Part shown: positions 1-5,212 of the stretch, one piece after another
How the letters are laid out: each line of letters opens with the position of its first letter
Numbering within the stretch: position 1 is the first letter of the stretch
Assembly: GCA_031271875.1 (NCBI GenBank)
Contig: JAISVD010000194.1
Span: 1 to 5,469, forward strand
Reading direction: 5' to 3'
DNA length: 5,469 nt
Source of the DNA: Spirochaetaceae bacterium
GTDB taxonomy: Bacteria > Spirochaetota > Spirochaetia > Treponematales > Treponemataceae
Position numbers and translations under genes: made by a program
The notes under the pieces: model-generated
Told to the model about the DNA's origin: nothing
Seen by the model: the letters and a program-made list of their open reading frames with translations, nothing else
Database searches by the model: none

Positions 1-386
1 AAGCGCTTTACTACGGTCTGCATGGTCTCACCGACCTCGATGATATGTCTGTCGGGATCAAAGAATCGTACCACCCACTGTCCCCAGGGCTGCTCCCTGA
101 GGGGGTGCTGAAGCCTGACCCCGCCCCAGGCATCCAGTTTTTTCATGAATCCATCGATGTCCCCGGTTTCCAGGTACACCTCGAACTGTTTTCCCCCAAA
201 GCTGATAGCTTTTTCATCTTCGGATATGAATTCAGCGCATGTATGGAGACTCTGGAGCGCCCGATTTCTGCCGATGGACACATTTTCGCCCAGATCCGCC
301 GTTATCTTCTGCCCAAGCAGTTCCGTGTAAAAACGTTTTGAAATGTCCATATCGCGGACAGCCAAAAGGGTAGCCATAATTTCCAT
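1..386 (-). CDS. VOC-superfamily (glyoxalase/bleomycin-resistance fold) protein, C-terminus cut by window edge
   Basis: The ATG at 386 opens a frame of 128 complete codons that is still open at base 1. The protein starts MEIMATLLAVRDMDISKRFY, the usual first strand and helix of a VOC module (hydrophobic strand, V-x-D, then S-x-x-FY). It ends with a second-module signature near residues 101-120, WGQWVVRFFDPDRHIIEVGE. VOC proteins bind a metal or small ligand between paired beta-alpha-beta modules in the cytoplasm. E69 and E117 sit where metal ligands often lie, but the first-strand histidine of true glyoxalase I is absent, so lactoylglutathione lyase activity is not supported. Related proteins that I recall run about 20-30 residues beyond ...VVKRF. 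A GGAGG at 393-397 lies 6 nt before the ATG and fixes the start. The gene follows an AraC regulator by 28 bp, and the two are probably co-transcribed. The substrate is unknown. Confidence 0.85.
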   Translation of the reverse strand, partial: MEIMATLLAVRDMDISKRFYTELLGQKITADLGENVSIGRNRALQSLHTCAEFISEDEKAISFGGKQFEVYLETGDIDGFMKKLDAWGGVRLQHPLREQPWGQWVVRFFDPDRHIIEVGETMQTVVKR

Positions 387-392
387 TGTTAT

Positions 393-397
393 CCTCC
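393..397 (-). promoter_or_regulatory. Shine-Dalgarno of the VOC gene, partly inside a hairpin
   Basis: On the minus strand this reads GGAGG, 6 nt before the ATG at 386. Its first three bases belong to the 3' arm of the 395-421 hairpin, so access by the ribosome may depend on that hairpin being opened. Confidence 0.75.
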
Positions 398-421
398 GTA
401 ACAGCAATTCGCTGTTACGGA
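395..421 (-). promoter_or_regulatory. Perfect 11-bp hairpin at the araC-like/VOC junction, possible translational-coupling element
   Basis: On the minus-strand mRNA the arms are TCCGTAACAGC and GCTGTTACGGA around the loop GAATT, with no mismatch. The TAA stop of the upstream AraC gene (415-417) is in the 5' arm. The 3' arm runs into the GGAGG of the VOC gene. There is no T-tract afterwards, so it is not a standard intrinsic terminator. A ribosome finishing the AraC frame would melt the stem and expose the Shine-Dalgarno. The inference is that VOC translation is coupled to AraC translation. A DNA operator of dyad symmetry is the main alternative. Confidence 0.6.
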
Positions 422-1389
422 ATGATATGCTGAAATTTATACTTTTCCCTGTAAAAAACGGACATGGAGGAGAGGTATTCTCCGGGATTCATCCCGCAGA
501 TACTCCTGAAATCATGGTTGAAATGGGACTGGTCGTAATAACCCGCTTCATGCGCCAGCGCAGTAAGATCTGCCCCTGGCCGAACAAGCGTGAGTACCCG
601 GTTGATCCGCAAAACTTCCGCATATTTTTTTATCCCCATTCCGAGGACGCTGTTGCACAATCTGTTCAGATGGCGTTCGCTATAACCGATCGCCGCCGCC
701 AGCTTTCCCGAGGACAGCGCCAGCTTTCCCGGGGACAGAGCTTCTGCGATGCGGGAAAAGTCCGGAAGCCGGAAGGGCGTACACCCGTTTTTCCTCTCCC
801 GCAGTACACGGAGAAGCAGTGTATCAAGCCGTCCGAACAGGACCTCCGGAGAAGACGCCGAAAGGAGAATATCCCTGATATCTCTGAAGAGCGCCGGGGT
901 TGCCGATTCCACGGAAACGCATCTGTCTGTGAGCTCCCTCATGGGGATTCCTGTAAGTGAGTGAGCCCCTCCGGGAACAAACTCGATGAAGAAACGGACA
1001 GGGGCCGTATCGAAGTCCCCGGATACAGCCGCCGTGACAGTGGTCGCTCCCCAGAACCTCCCGTGGACAGAGAGGCCGCCGCCGGCAAAGCCTGGAATAT
1101 CAAAAACAAAACAGCCGCTCGCGTCGGGCATCAGCGTGAGGCGCCGGGACTCCGGGATCAGGTTATGAGGCCCCAGAGAGGGAAAGGTTACGGTATAGTG
1201 AGCAACGCAGCCGCTCAAGTCCGGATGGGGCCGGAGGTAGAGATGGTTTCTTGTTCTGGACAGTATGCGCCGCTGGGGCAGTTCCGAAGGGGTGTAGAGA
1301 TACAGCTTTTCCGTCCAGTGGTTCAATGGAATATCATCTTTATAAGGTATTTCATTCAGGCTTTTTCCTATCATTGTACCAGAGGGCAT
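415..1389 (-). CDS. AraC-family transcriptional regulator with a DUF6597-like N-terminal domain
   Basis: This is a 324-residue frame with a C-terminal AraC/XylS DNA-binding domain at about residues 212-306. The first helix-turn-helix is near 226-248 (KLAAAIGYSERHLNRLC) and the second near 272-298. The family signature DLTALAHEAGYYDQSHFNHD is at 274-293, and NPGEY closes the domain. Residues 50-160 (LRPHPDLSGCVAHY, RLTLMPD, EFVPGGAHSLTGIPMRELTD) match the sensor domain seen in DUF6597-type AraC proteins. The protein should bind DNA and respond to an unknown small molecule. Residues 218-231 hold a tandem seven-residue duplication. The start is uncertain: neither ATG 1389 nor ATG 1374 has a Shine-Dalgarno, and a promoter-like sequence overlaps both, so the TTG at 1326 is also possible. 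The gene is divergent from the ZIP transporter, and the VOC gene downstream is a plausible target. Confidence 0.9.
   Translation of the reverse strand: MPSGTMIGKSLNEIPYKDDIPLNHWTEKLYLYTPSELPQRRILSRTRNHLYLRPHPDLSGCVAHYTVTFPSLGPHNLIPESRRLTLMPDASGCFVFDIPGFAGGGLSVHGRFWGATTVTAAVSGDFDTAPVRFFIEFVPGGAHSLTGIPMRELTDRCVSVESATPALFRDIRDILLSASSPEVLFGRLDTLLLRVLRERKNGCTPFRLPDFSRIAEALSPGKLALSSGKLAAAIGYSERHLNRLCNSVLGMGIKKYAEVLRINRVLTLVRPGADLTALAHEAGYYDQSHFNHDFRSICGMNPGEYLSSMSVFYREKYKFQHIIP
698..739 (-). repeat. 21-bp tandem direct repeat (two copies) inside the AraC-family gene
   Basis: The units 698-718 and 719-739 differ at only two positions (19 of 21 identical). On the coding strand they give the in-frame heptapeptides LSSGKLA and LSPGKLA at residues 218-231, just before the recognition part of the first helix-turn-helix. 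The unit length is a multiple of three, so the frame is kept. The spacing between the flanking AraC-family helices still looks normal, so it need not disrupt folding. Confidence 0.85.
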
Positions 1390-1399
1390 TTTTTGTCAA
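1373..1399 (-). promoter_or_regulatory. Candidate sigma-70-type promoter for the AraC-family gene
   Basis: The minus strand reads TTGACA (1394-1399), a 15-nt spacer, then TACAAT (1373-1378) preceded by TGG, an extended -10. The hexamers are excellent and the spacer is short. The expected transcription start is near 1366, which is inside the annotated reading frame and downstream of both candidate ATG codons. Either this is a chance match or the true protein starts later, for example at TTG 1326. It could also be a -10/-35 pair used from a slightly different position. Confidence 0.4.
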
Positions 1400-1434
1400 T
1401 AACAGCATCGTTCCGTGTCAGGGTAATCGTGGAA

Positions 1435-1463
1435 TTGCATTTCTCTGCGTAATCTGATAAAAT
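1435..1463 (+). promoter_or_regulatory. Candidate promoter for the ZIP transporter
   Basis: TTGCAT (1435-1440) is followed by a 17-nt spacer and TAAAAT (1458-1463). A TGA just before the hexamer gives an extended -10. A second extended -10, TGG followed by TATAAA, lies at 1469-1477 without a clear -35. Either would leave a leader of about 90-110 nt before the GTG at 1577, which contains the palindrome described separately. The -35 TTGCAT is identical to that of the ruvA promoter. Confidence 0.5.
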
Positions 1464-1519
1464 TTTTATGGTATAAAAACGGTGAACTACCGGAAGATCG
1501 TCTTTTGTTACCGGAAAAA

Positions 1520-1545
1520 GGAGGTACGGAATATATTCCGCCTCC
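1520..1545 (+). promoter_or_regulatory. Palindromic hairpin in the ZIP-gene leader, overlapping a strong Shine-Dalgarno-like sequence
   Basis: The core CGGAATATATTCCG (1527-1540) is a perfect 14-bp palindrome. It is flanked by GGAGG (1520-1524) and CCTCC (1541-1545), which also pair, leaving a TA bulge at 1525-1526. In RNA this would be a two-part stem that buries AAGGAGG. No ATG, GTG or TTG follows that Shine-Dalgarno at usable distance; only an in-frame ATT (1535) does. It may be a regulatory hairpin or a DNA operator. No recognised metal-regulator box was assigned. Confidence 0.55.
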
Positions 1546-1564
1546 GATTAACGGAAAAAAGTAT

Positions 1565-1570
1565 AGGTGG
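1565..1570 (+). promoter_or_regulatory. Shine-Dalgarno that fixes the GTG start of the ZIP gene
   Basis: AGGTGG lies 6 nt before GTG 1577. Starting there gives MNPVIFAFLLTLFAGLSTGI, which begins immediately with the first membrane segment as in ZupT-like proteins. The frame stays open upstream to TTG 1505, but that would add 24 polar residues and has no ribosome site of its own. Confidence 0.7.
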
Positions 1571-1576
1571 TATATA

Positions 1577-2383
1577 GTGAATCCTGTTATTTTTGCCTTT
1601 CTGCTTACCCTGTTCGCGGGGCTGAGCACCGGTATCGGAAGCATTCTCGCCTTTTTTACGACCAGTGAAAACAAGAAATTCCTTTCCGTTGCTCTCGGAT
1701 TTTCCGCCGGAGTCATGATATATGTCTCGATGATCGAAATCTTCGCAAAAGCCAGGAACGCGCTGTCGGGAAGCCTCGGGGATACCCCGGGAGCATGGGC
1801 CACTGCCGGCGCGTTTTTCGGCGGGATATTTGTGATACTTGTCATAGATAAACTCATACCCTCCGAAGAAAACCCCCATGAAATCCACAAAGCGGAAGAC
1901 TATGCCGATAACGGCAAAAAAATGCCCCCCGCAAAACTGATGCGCATGGGAATGTTCACCGCCCTTGCCATCGGGATACATAATTTCCCGGAGGGACTAG
2001 CGACTTTTATCTCTGCCCTCCAGGCTCCGTCCATCGCGATCCCCGTGGCGGTGGCCATCGCCATTCACAACATCCCCGAGGGTGTCGCTGTTTCCGCGCC
2101 CATCTATTATGCCACCGGAAGCAAAAGGAAAGCCTTCCGGTATTCATTCCTTTCCGGACTGGCCGAACCCGTGGGCGCGCTCGCGGGCTACCTCATTCTC
2201 ATGCCGTTTATCAATGATGTTATATTCGGGGTGATCTTTGCCGCCGTTGCGGGGATCATGGTTTTCATCTCCCTTGATGAACTCCTGCCCGCCGCCAGGG
2301 AATACGGTGAACACCATCTTTCCATCTATGGACTGATCGGGGGGATGATCGTCATGGCGCTGAGCCTGCTCCTCTTCCTCTGA
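1577..2383 (+). CDS. zupT: ZIP-family divalent metal (zinc/iron) transporter, ZupT-like
   Basis: The predicted inner-membrane protein of 268 residues is close to the usual length of bacterial ZupT (about 257). It has about eight hydrophobic segments: roughly 3-25, 36-56, 74-92, 122-145, 150-175, 188-210, 213-233 and 249-268. The two diagnostic ZIP metal-site helices are present. TM4 carries AIGIHNFPEG with H135, N136 and E139. TM5 carries IAIHNIPEG with H164, N165 and E168. The TM6 glutamate of the second metal site is E197 in GLAEPVG. The loop between TM3 and TM4 (96-117) is short and charged, with H101 and H104, as expected for the variable metal-rich loop. ZIP proteins move divalent metal into the cytoplasm; zinc, iron or manganese cannot be separated from sequence. 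The GTG start is chosen because of AGGTGG 6 nt upstream. The gene stands alone, divergent from the AraC gene and convergent with queA. Confidence 0.93.
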   Translation: MNPVIFAFLLTLFAGLSTGIGSILAFFTTSENKKFLSVALGFSAGVMIYVSMIEIFAKARNALSGSLGDTPGAWATAGAFFGGIFVILVIDKLIPSEENPHEIHKAEDYADNGKKMPPAKLMRMGMFTALAIGIHNFPEGLATFISALQAPSIAIPVAVAIAIHNIPEGVAVSAPIYYATGSKRKAFRYSFLSGLAEPVGALAGYLILMPFINDVIFGVIFAAVAGIMVFISLDELLPAAREYGEHHLSIYGLIGGMIVMALSLLLFL

Positions 2384-2412
2384 TATACGTTCTTGCTCTT
2401 TCTGTATTGGGT
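2384..2412. other. Short convergent intergenic gap without a visible terminator
   Basis: Only 29 bp separate the stop codons of the ZIP gene and queA. I see no stem-loop with a T-tract on either strand here or just inside the gene ends. Transcripts from the two sides may overlap, or termination may be factor-dependent. Confidence 0.5.
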
Positions 2413-3501
2413 TTACCGTATCAGCATCGCATCGCCGTAGGAGAAAAAACGATACTGTTTTTTTACAGCCTCCGCATAGGCGGCGAGGATATGATCCCTG
2501 CCTGCAAAGGCGGAAACAAGCATGAGCAGTGTTGATTCAGGAGTATGAAAATTGGTAAAAAGCTGGTCTGCAATCCTGAAACAATAACCGGGATAGATGA
2601 ATATCCGGGTACTGCCGCTTCCTGCCCGGAGAATGCCGTCACCTGAAGCCGATTCAAGGGTACGTACCGAAGTTGTTCCCACAGCAAGCACGGGCCTTCC
2701 TTCAGCTTTTGCCAGGTTCACCTTCCGGGCGGTCTCTTCCGGAACAGTATATGTTTCGGAATGCATTGTATGATCCTCGATTTTCTCAGTCCGTACCGGA
2801 AGAAAGGTTCCCAGCCCCACGTGCAGGGTCACCCAGGCCGTATCTATGCCCCGTTCCGCGATCCGGTCGAGAAGTTCCTGTGTAAAGTGGAGCCCCGCCG
2901 TGGGGGCCGCGACGGACCCGCTCTCCTCCGCGTAAACGGTCTGATACCGTTCGCCGTCATCCGCCGTATCCTCCCGTTTAATATACGGAGGCAGCGGAAT
3001 ATGACCGTTTGCGTCAAACCACGATTCATCAAGGGGGCTGTCAAACCGCAGGACACGGAATTCGCCGCCGGTTTCTGTGCGGTATTCCGCCGGAGAGACA
3101 AGTTCCGGCGGAACAAGTTCTGCGCAGGTGCCGTCGGGAAAACGGTAGCAGTGTCCCGGCTTGTGGCGGCGGGCATTTTTCACCATCACCTGCCAGAAGA
3201 TACCGTCCATGTCCGCAAGGGAGCGCCCTCCTGCAAGAGGGCGGATAAAAAGAAATTCGGTCTCTCGATCAAGAGGCGGGTTAAGCCGCAATCCATATAC
3301 CCTGGCGCGTCTGACCCGGGAGTTGTTGAACACCATAAGAGTCCCCGGCGCGATCAGTTCCGGCAGGTCTTTGAGACAACAGTGGCGGTATCCCCCGCCC
3401 TGCCTGCTGATGACCATGAGCCGGTCATCGCCCCTGGTTTCACCGGGACGCTGGGCAATAAGGTGTTCCGGGAGGTCAAAATAAAAGTCTTTCGTTTCCA
3501 T
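2413..3501 (-). CDS. queA: S-adenosylmethionine:tRNA ribosyltransferase-isomerase QueA
   Basis: The protein has 362 residues; E. coli QueA has about 356. QueA transfers and rearranges the ribosyl part of S-adenosylmethionine onto 7-aminomethyl-7-deazaguanine at position 34 of tRNA, making epoxyqueuosine. Family landmarks occur in order: DFYFDLPEHLIAQRP (5-19), LMVFNNSRVRRARV (55-68), GSVAAPTAGLHFT (195-207), LHVGLGTFLPV (226-236), HSETY (247-251), AVGTTSVRTLES (273-284), and the C-terminal signature YPGYCFRIADQLFTNFHTPE (303-322) followed by STLLMLVSAFAG. The ATG at 3501 is chosen because METKDFYFDLPEHLIAQ is the normal QueA N-terminus. An in-frame extension to 3615 would only retranslate the ruvB end. 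The start overlaps ruvB by 26 nt and has no clear Shine-Dalgarno, which suggests coupling to ruvB translation. The usual partner tgt is not next to it. Confidence 0.97.
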   Translation of the reverse strand: METKDFYFDLPEHLIAQRPGETRGDDRLMVISRQGGGYRHCCLKDLPELIAPGTLMVFNNSRVRRARVYGLRLNPPLDRETEFLFIRPLAGGRSLADMDGIFWQVMVKNARRHKPGHCYRFPDGTCAELVPPELVSPAEYRTETGGEFRVLRFDSPLDESWFDANGHIPLPPYIKREDTADDGERYQTVYAEESGSVAAPTAGLHFTQELLDRIAERGIDTAWVTLHVGLGTFLPVRTEKIEDHTMHSETYTVPEETARKVNLAKAEGRPVLAVGTTSVRTLESASGDGILRAGSGSTRIFIYPGYCFRIADQLFTNFHTPESTLLMLVSAFAGRDHILAAYAEAVKKQYRFFSYGDAMLIR

Positions 3502-4516
3502 TGCTTTTGCCGTCGATTCCAAGGTGGCGGTATGCTTTCTCCGTTGCCATCCGTCCCCGGGGAGTACGCTGAAGGAGGCCGCACTGGATGAGGTAGGGCT
3601 CATAGTAATCCTCAAGGGTATCTATGGATTCGCCGATTGAAATCGCCAGTGTTTCCGCTCCCACGGGGCCGCCGCCGAAATTCTGTATTATCGAAAGCAG
3701 AATCTCCCTGTCATAGCGCTCAAGCCCCAGCGTATCTATCTGGAGCTTATCAAGCCCCTTCGTCACGACATCACAGGTTATCACGCCATCGCTGAGTACC
3801 TGAGCAAAATCCCGCATACGGCGCAGCAGTCTGTTCGCCACCCGAGGCGTACCACGGGAGCAGTCGGCCATGAACGCTGCGGCTTCATCCTCAAGCCTGA
3901 CAGCAAGGATTCCTGCGGAACGCCGTATAATAGAGGAGAGCTCATCCCGGTCATAAAAACCGAACCGCTGCACAATACCAAAACGGCTGATAAGGGGGCT
4001 GGACACCATACCGGCCTTTGTAGTAGCGCCTACCAGCGTAAAAGGCGGTATGGGAATACGCACGGTACGCGCACCCGGCCCCTGCCCGATGATCCAGTCA
4101 AGTTCGTAGTCCTCCATGGCAATATACAGCATCTCTTCGATAGCGGGTTTGAGGCGGTGTATCTCGTCAATGAAAAAAACCGTGCGCTCCGTGACCGTGG
4201 TCAGAATACCCGCAAGGTCTTTTGGTTTGTCCAGCGCCGGGGCGCTGGTGACCTTGAAATCGACACCCAGCTCATTGGCGGTGATCTGGGCCAGCGTTGT
4301 TTTACCCAACCCCGGCGGCCCAATGAGAAACAGATGATCCAGGCTCTCCCTGCGGCTGCGGGCAGCTTCGATAAACACCCAGAGATTTTCCTTTATGAGC
4401 CGCTGCCCCTGAAATTCATCGAGAAAGCGGGGCCTGAGCCCCGTCTCCTTCTCATCTTCCTGAAGGAAAATATCGGGGCGGATAAAACTGCTTTCCATAT
4501 AATTATCAGTTCCCAC
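3476..4516 (-). CDS. ruvB: Holliday junction branch-migration ATPase RuvB
   Basis: The 346-residue AAA+ motor assembles as hexameric rings on either side of a RuvA-bound Holliday junction and pumps DNA through it. Walker A is GPPGLGKT (66-73) and Walker B ends FIDEIH (115-120). Sensor 1 is GATTKAG (163-169), the arginine finger is R178 in SPLISRFGI, and sensor 2 is in GTPRVANRLLRR (222-233). The C-terminal winged helix has GGGPVG (281-286) and RTPRGR (317-322). All key residues are intact. GTG 4516 is preferred because GGGAG lies 8 nt upstream, overlapping the ruvA stop; ATG 4498 is a less likely alternative with a poorer ribosome site. The phrases SAPALDKPKD and ELDWIIGQG resemble spirochaetal RuvB. 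The gene lies 12 nt after ruvA and overlaps queA by 26 nt. Confidence 0.98.
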   Translation of the reverse strand: MGTDNYMESSFIRPDIFLQEDEKETGLRPRFLDEFQGQRLIKENLWVFIEAARSRRESLDHLFLIGPPGLGKTTLAQITANELGVDFKVTSAPALDKPKDLAGILTTVTERTVFFIDEIHRLKPAIEEMLYIAMEDYELDWIIGQGPGARTVRIPIPPFTLVGATTKAGMVSSPLISRFGIVQRFGFYDRDELSSIIRRSAGILAVRLEDEAAAFMADCSRGTPRVANRLLRRMRDFAQVLSDGVITCDVVTKGLDKLQIDTLGLERYDREILLSIIQNFGGGPVGAETLAISIGESIDTLEDYYEPYLIQCGLLQRTPRGRMATEKAYRHLGIDGKSNGNERLLF

Positions 4517-4524
4517 CGGTATGA

Positions 4525-4529
4525 CTCCC
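4525..4529 (-). promoter_or_regulatory. Shine-Dalgarno of ruvB overlapping the ruvA stop codon
   Basis: The minus strand reads TTAGGGAG. The TAG (4529-4531) stops ruvA, and the GGGAG (4525-4529) sits 8 nt before the ruvB GTG at 4516. The overlap of stop and ribosome site favours re-initiation and supports the GTG start. Confidence 0.65.
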
Positions 4530-5128
4530 TAACTGCTGAGCGCGATAATCGCCTGCCGGAACAGGGCGGATTCCCTCTCCTGAGCCGTCAACTTTGGGCC
4601 GAGGGCGGCGTCTATCTTCCGCACAGCCTCCTCGGCCGCTTTTTTGTCAAACCCCATCGAAACAAGGGCCAAAACAATATCCTGCCAGGGGGATACCTCT
4701 CCGGCGCTCCCGGACTGCTCCGCCGAAAACACGAGTTTCCCCTTCAGGGTGAGCAGCATCTTCTGGGCGGTCTTCTTGCCGATACCGGGAAGTTTCTCAA
4801 GCAGCCCGGTATCCTCCCCCTCAAGCACTTCCGCGAGGCGGCGGGCATCTATATGGGAAAGGATCTTTACCGCCCCCCGTGGACCGATCCCCTCTACCTT
4901 CATGAGGTCCAGAAATACGGAACGCTCCGCCGCAGAGGCGAACCCGAAGAGTTTCATCTGATCCTCCCGGTGATACATCCAGATGAAAACCCTTCCACGC
5001 TCCCCCACCGGCGGCAGGGCATCGAGGGCCGTATCGGGGACTGTAATGTCCCACTCAATACCGCCGGTATCGAGAAAGAGCGCCGAAGGCATTCTGGCTG
5101 TTATGGTGCCGGAAAGGCTGTTGAACAT
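4529..5128 (-). CDS. ruvA: Holliday junction DNA-binding protein RuvA
   Basis: The 199-residue protein has the normal family length (E. coli about 203). RuvA tetramers hold the four-way junction and load RuvB. Domain I (1-64) is an OB fold starting MFNSLSGTI and containing YHREDQMKLFGF (52-63). Domain II carries the two helix-hairpin-helix elements, VEGIGPRGAVKIL (78-90) and LPGIGKKTAQKML (113-125). A flexible linker (about 133-147) leads to domain III (149-199), the RuvB-binding three-helix domain with ALVSMGFDKKAAEEAV. The ATG at 5128 gives the canonical N-terminus. There is no Shine-Dalgarno upstream; instead a promoter ends 6 nt before the ATG, suggesting a leaderless transcript. It is the first gene of ruvA-ruvB-queA. 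ruvC is not adjacent. Confidence 0.97.
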   Translation of the reverse strand: MFNSLSGTITARMPSALFLDTGGIEWDITVPDTALDALPPVGERGRVFIWMYHREDQMKLFGFASAAERSVFLDLMKVEGIGPRGAVKILSHIDARRLAEVLEGEDTGLLEKLPGIGKKTAQKMLLTLKGKLVFSAEQSGSAGEVSPWQDIVLALVSMGFDKKAAEEAVRKIDAALGPKLTAQERESALFRQAIIALSS

Positions 5129-5134
5129 TTTTAC

Positions 5135-5163
5135 AGTATAGCCCAGGCGGCGGGAATATGCAA
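5135..5163 (-). promoter_or_regulatory. Promoter of the ruvA-ruvB-queA operon
   Basis: The minus strand reads TTGCAT (5158-5163), exactly 17 nt of spacer, then TATACT (5135-5140). Six bases, GTAAAA, follow before the ruvA ATG, so the expected transcription start falls at the A of the ATG or within a base or two of it. No LexA-type operator was recognised in this stretch. Confidence 0.7.
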
Positions 5164-5165
5164 AG

Positions 5166-5212
5166 GGGGAACAGAGGCTTCTGTATTTCAGGATTTACCA
5201 AGCTCTGTCCCC
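5166..5212. terminator. Imperfect inverted repeat around the end of the MerR-like gene, terminator-like on the plus strand
   Basis: The left arm GGGGAACAGAGGCTT (5166-5180) pairs with AAGCTCTGTCCCC (5200-5212) except for two single-base bulges, with a loop of 19 nt. On the plus strand it is followed by ATTTTTCC (5213-5220), like an intrinsic terminator. On the minus strand, the coding direction here, only TTT follows, and the ruvA -35 overlaps that side. The stop codon of the MerR-like gene is in the loop. It may partly terminate the upstream transcript, but no plus-strand gene is known to need it. Confidence 0.4.

Noticed and set aside
395..421. Intrinsic terminator after the AraC gene
   Set aside because: The stem is strong, but no run of T follows on either strand, and the VOC ribosome site comes straight after it.
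343..960. A 205-codon plus-strand open frame
   Set aside because: It is antisense to the AraC-family gene, has no known domain, and its repeated RGQRQLSRGQ stretch is only the 21-bp duplication read backwards.
1525..1545. Reading the ZIP leader palindrome as a specific Fur, Zur, MntR or DtxR box
   Set aside because: The sequence CGGAATATATTCCG does not match those consensus sites well enough to name a regulator.
1505..1576. Upstream TTG start for the ZIP transporter adding 24 residues
   Set aside because: The added residues are polar and unlike ZIP N-termini, with no ribosome site before TTG 1505. GTG 1577 has AGGTGG at good distance.
2761..3591. A 276-codon open frame on the plus strand
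   Set aside because: It lies opposite queA, which has unmistakable family motifs. The translation is rich in arginine and proline with no recognisable domain, as expected for an antisense shadow.
3502..3615. N-terminal extension of QueA by 38 residues
   Set aside because: The extension is wholly inside the ruvB coding region in another frame. The normal QueA N-terminus begins at the ATG at 3501.
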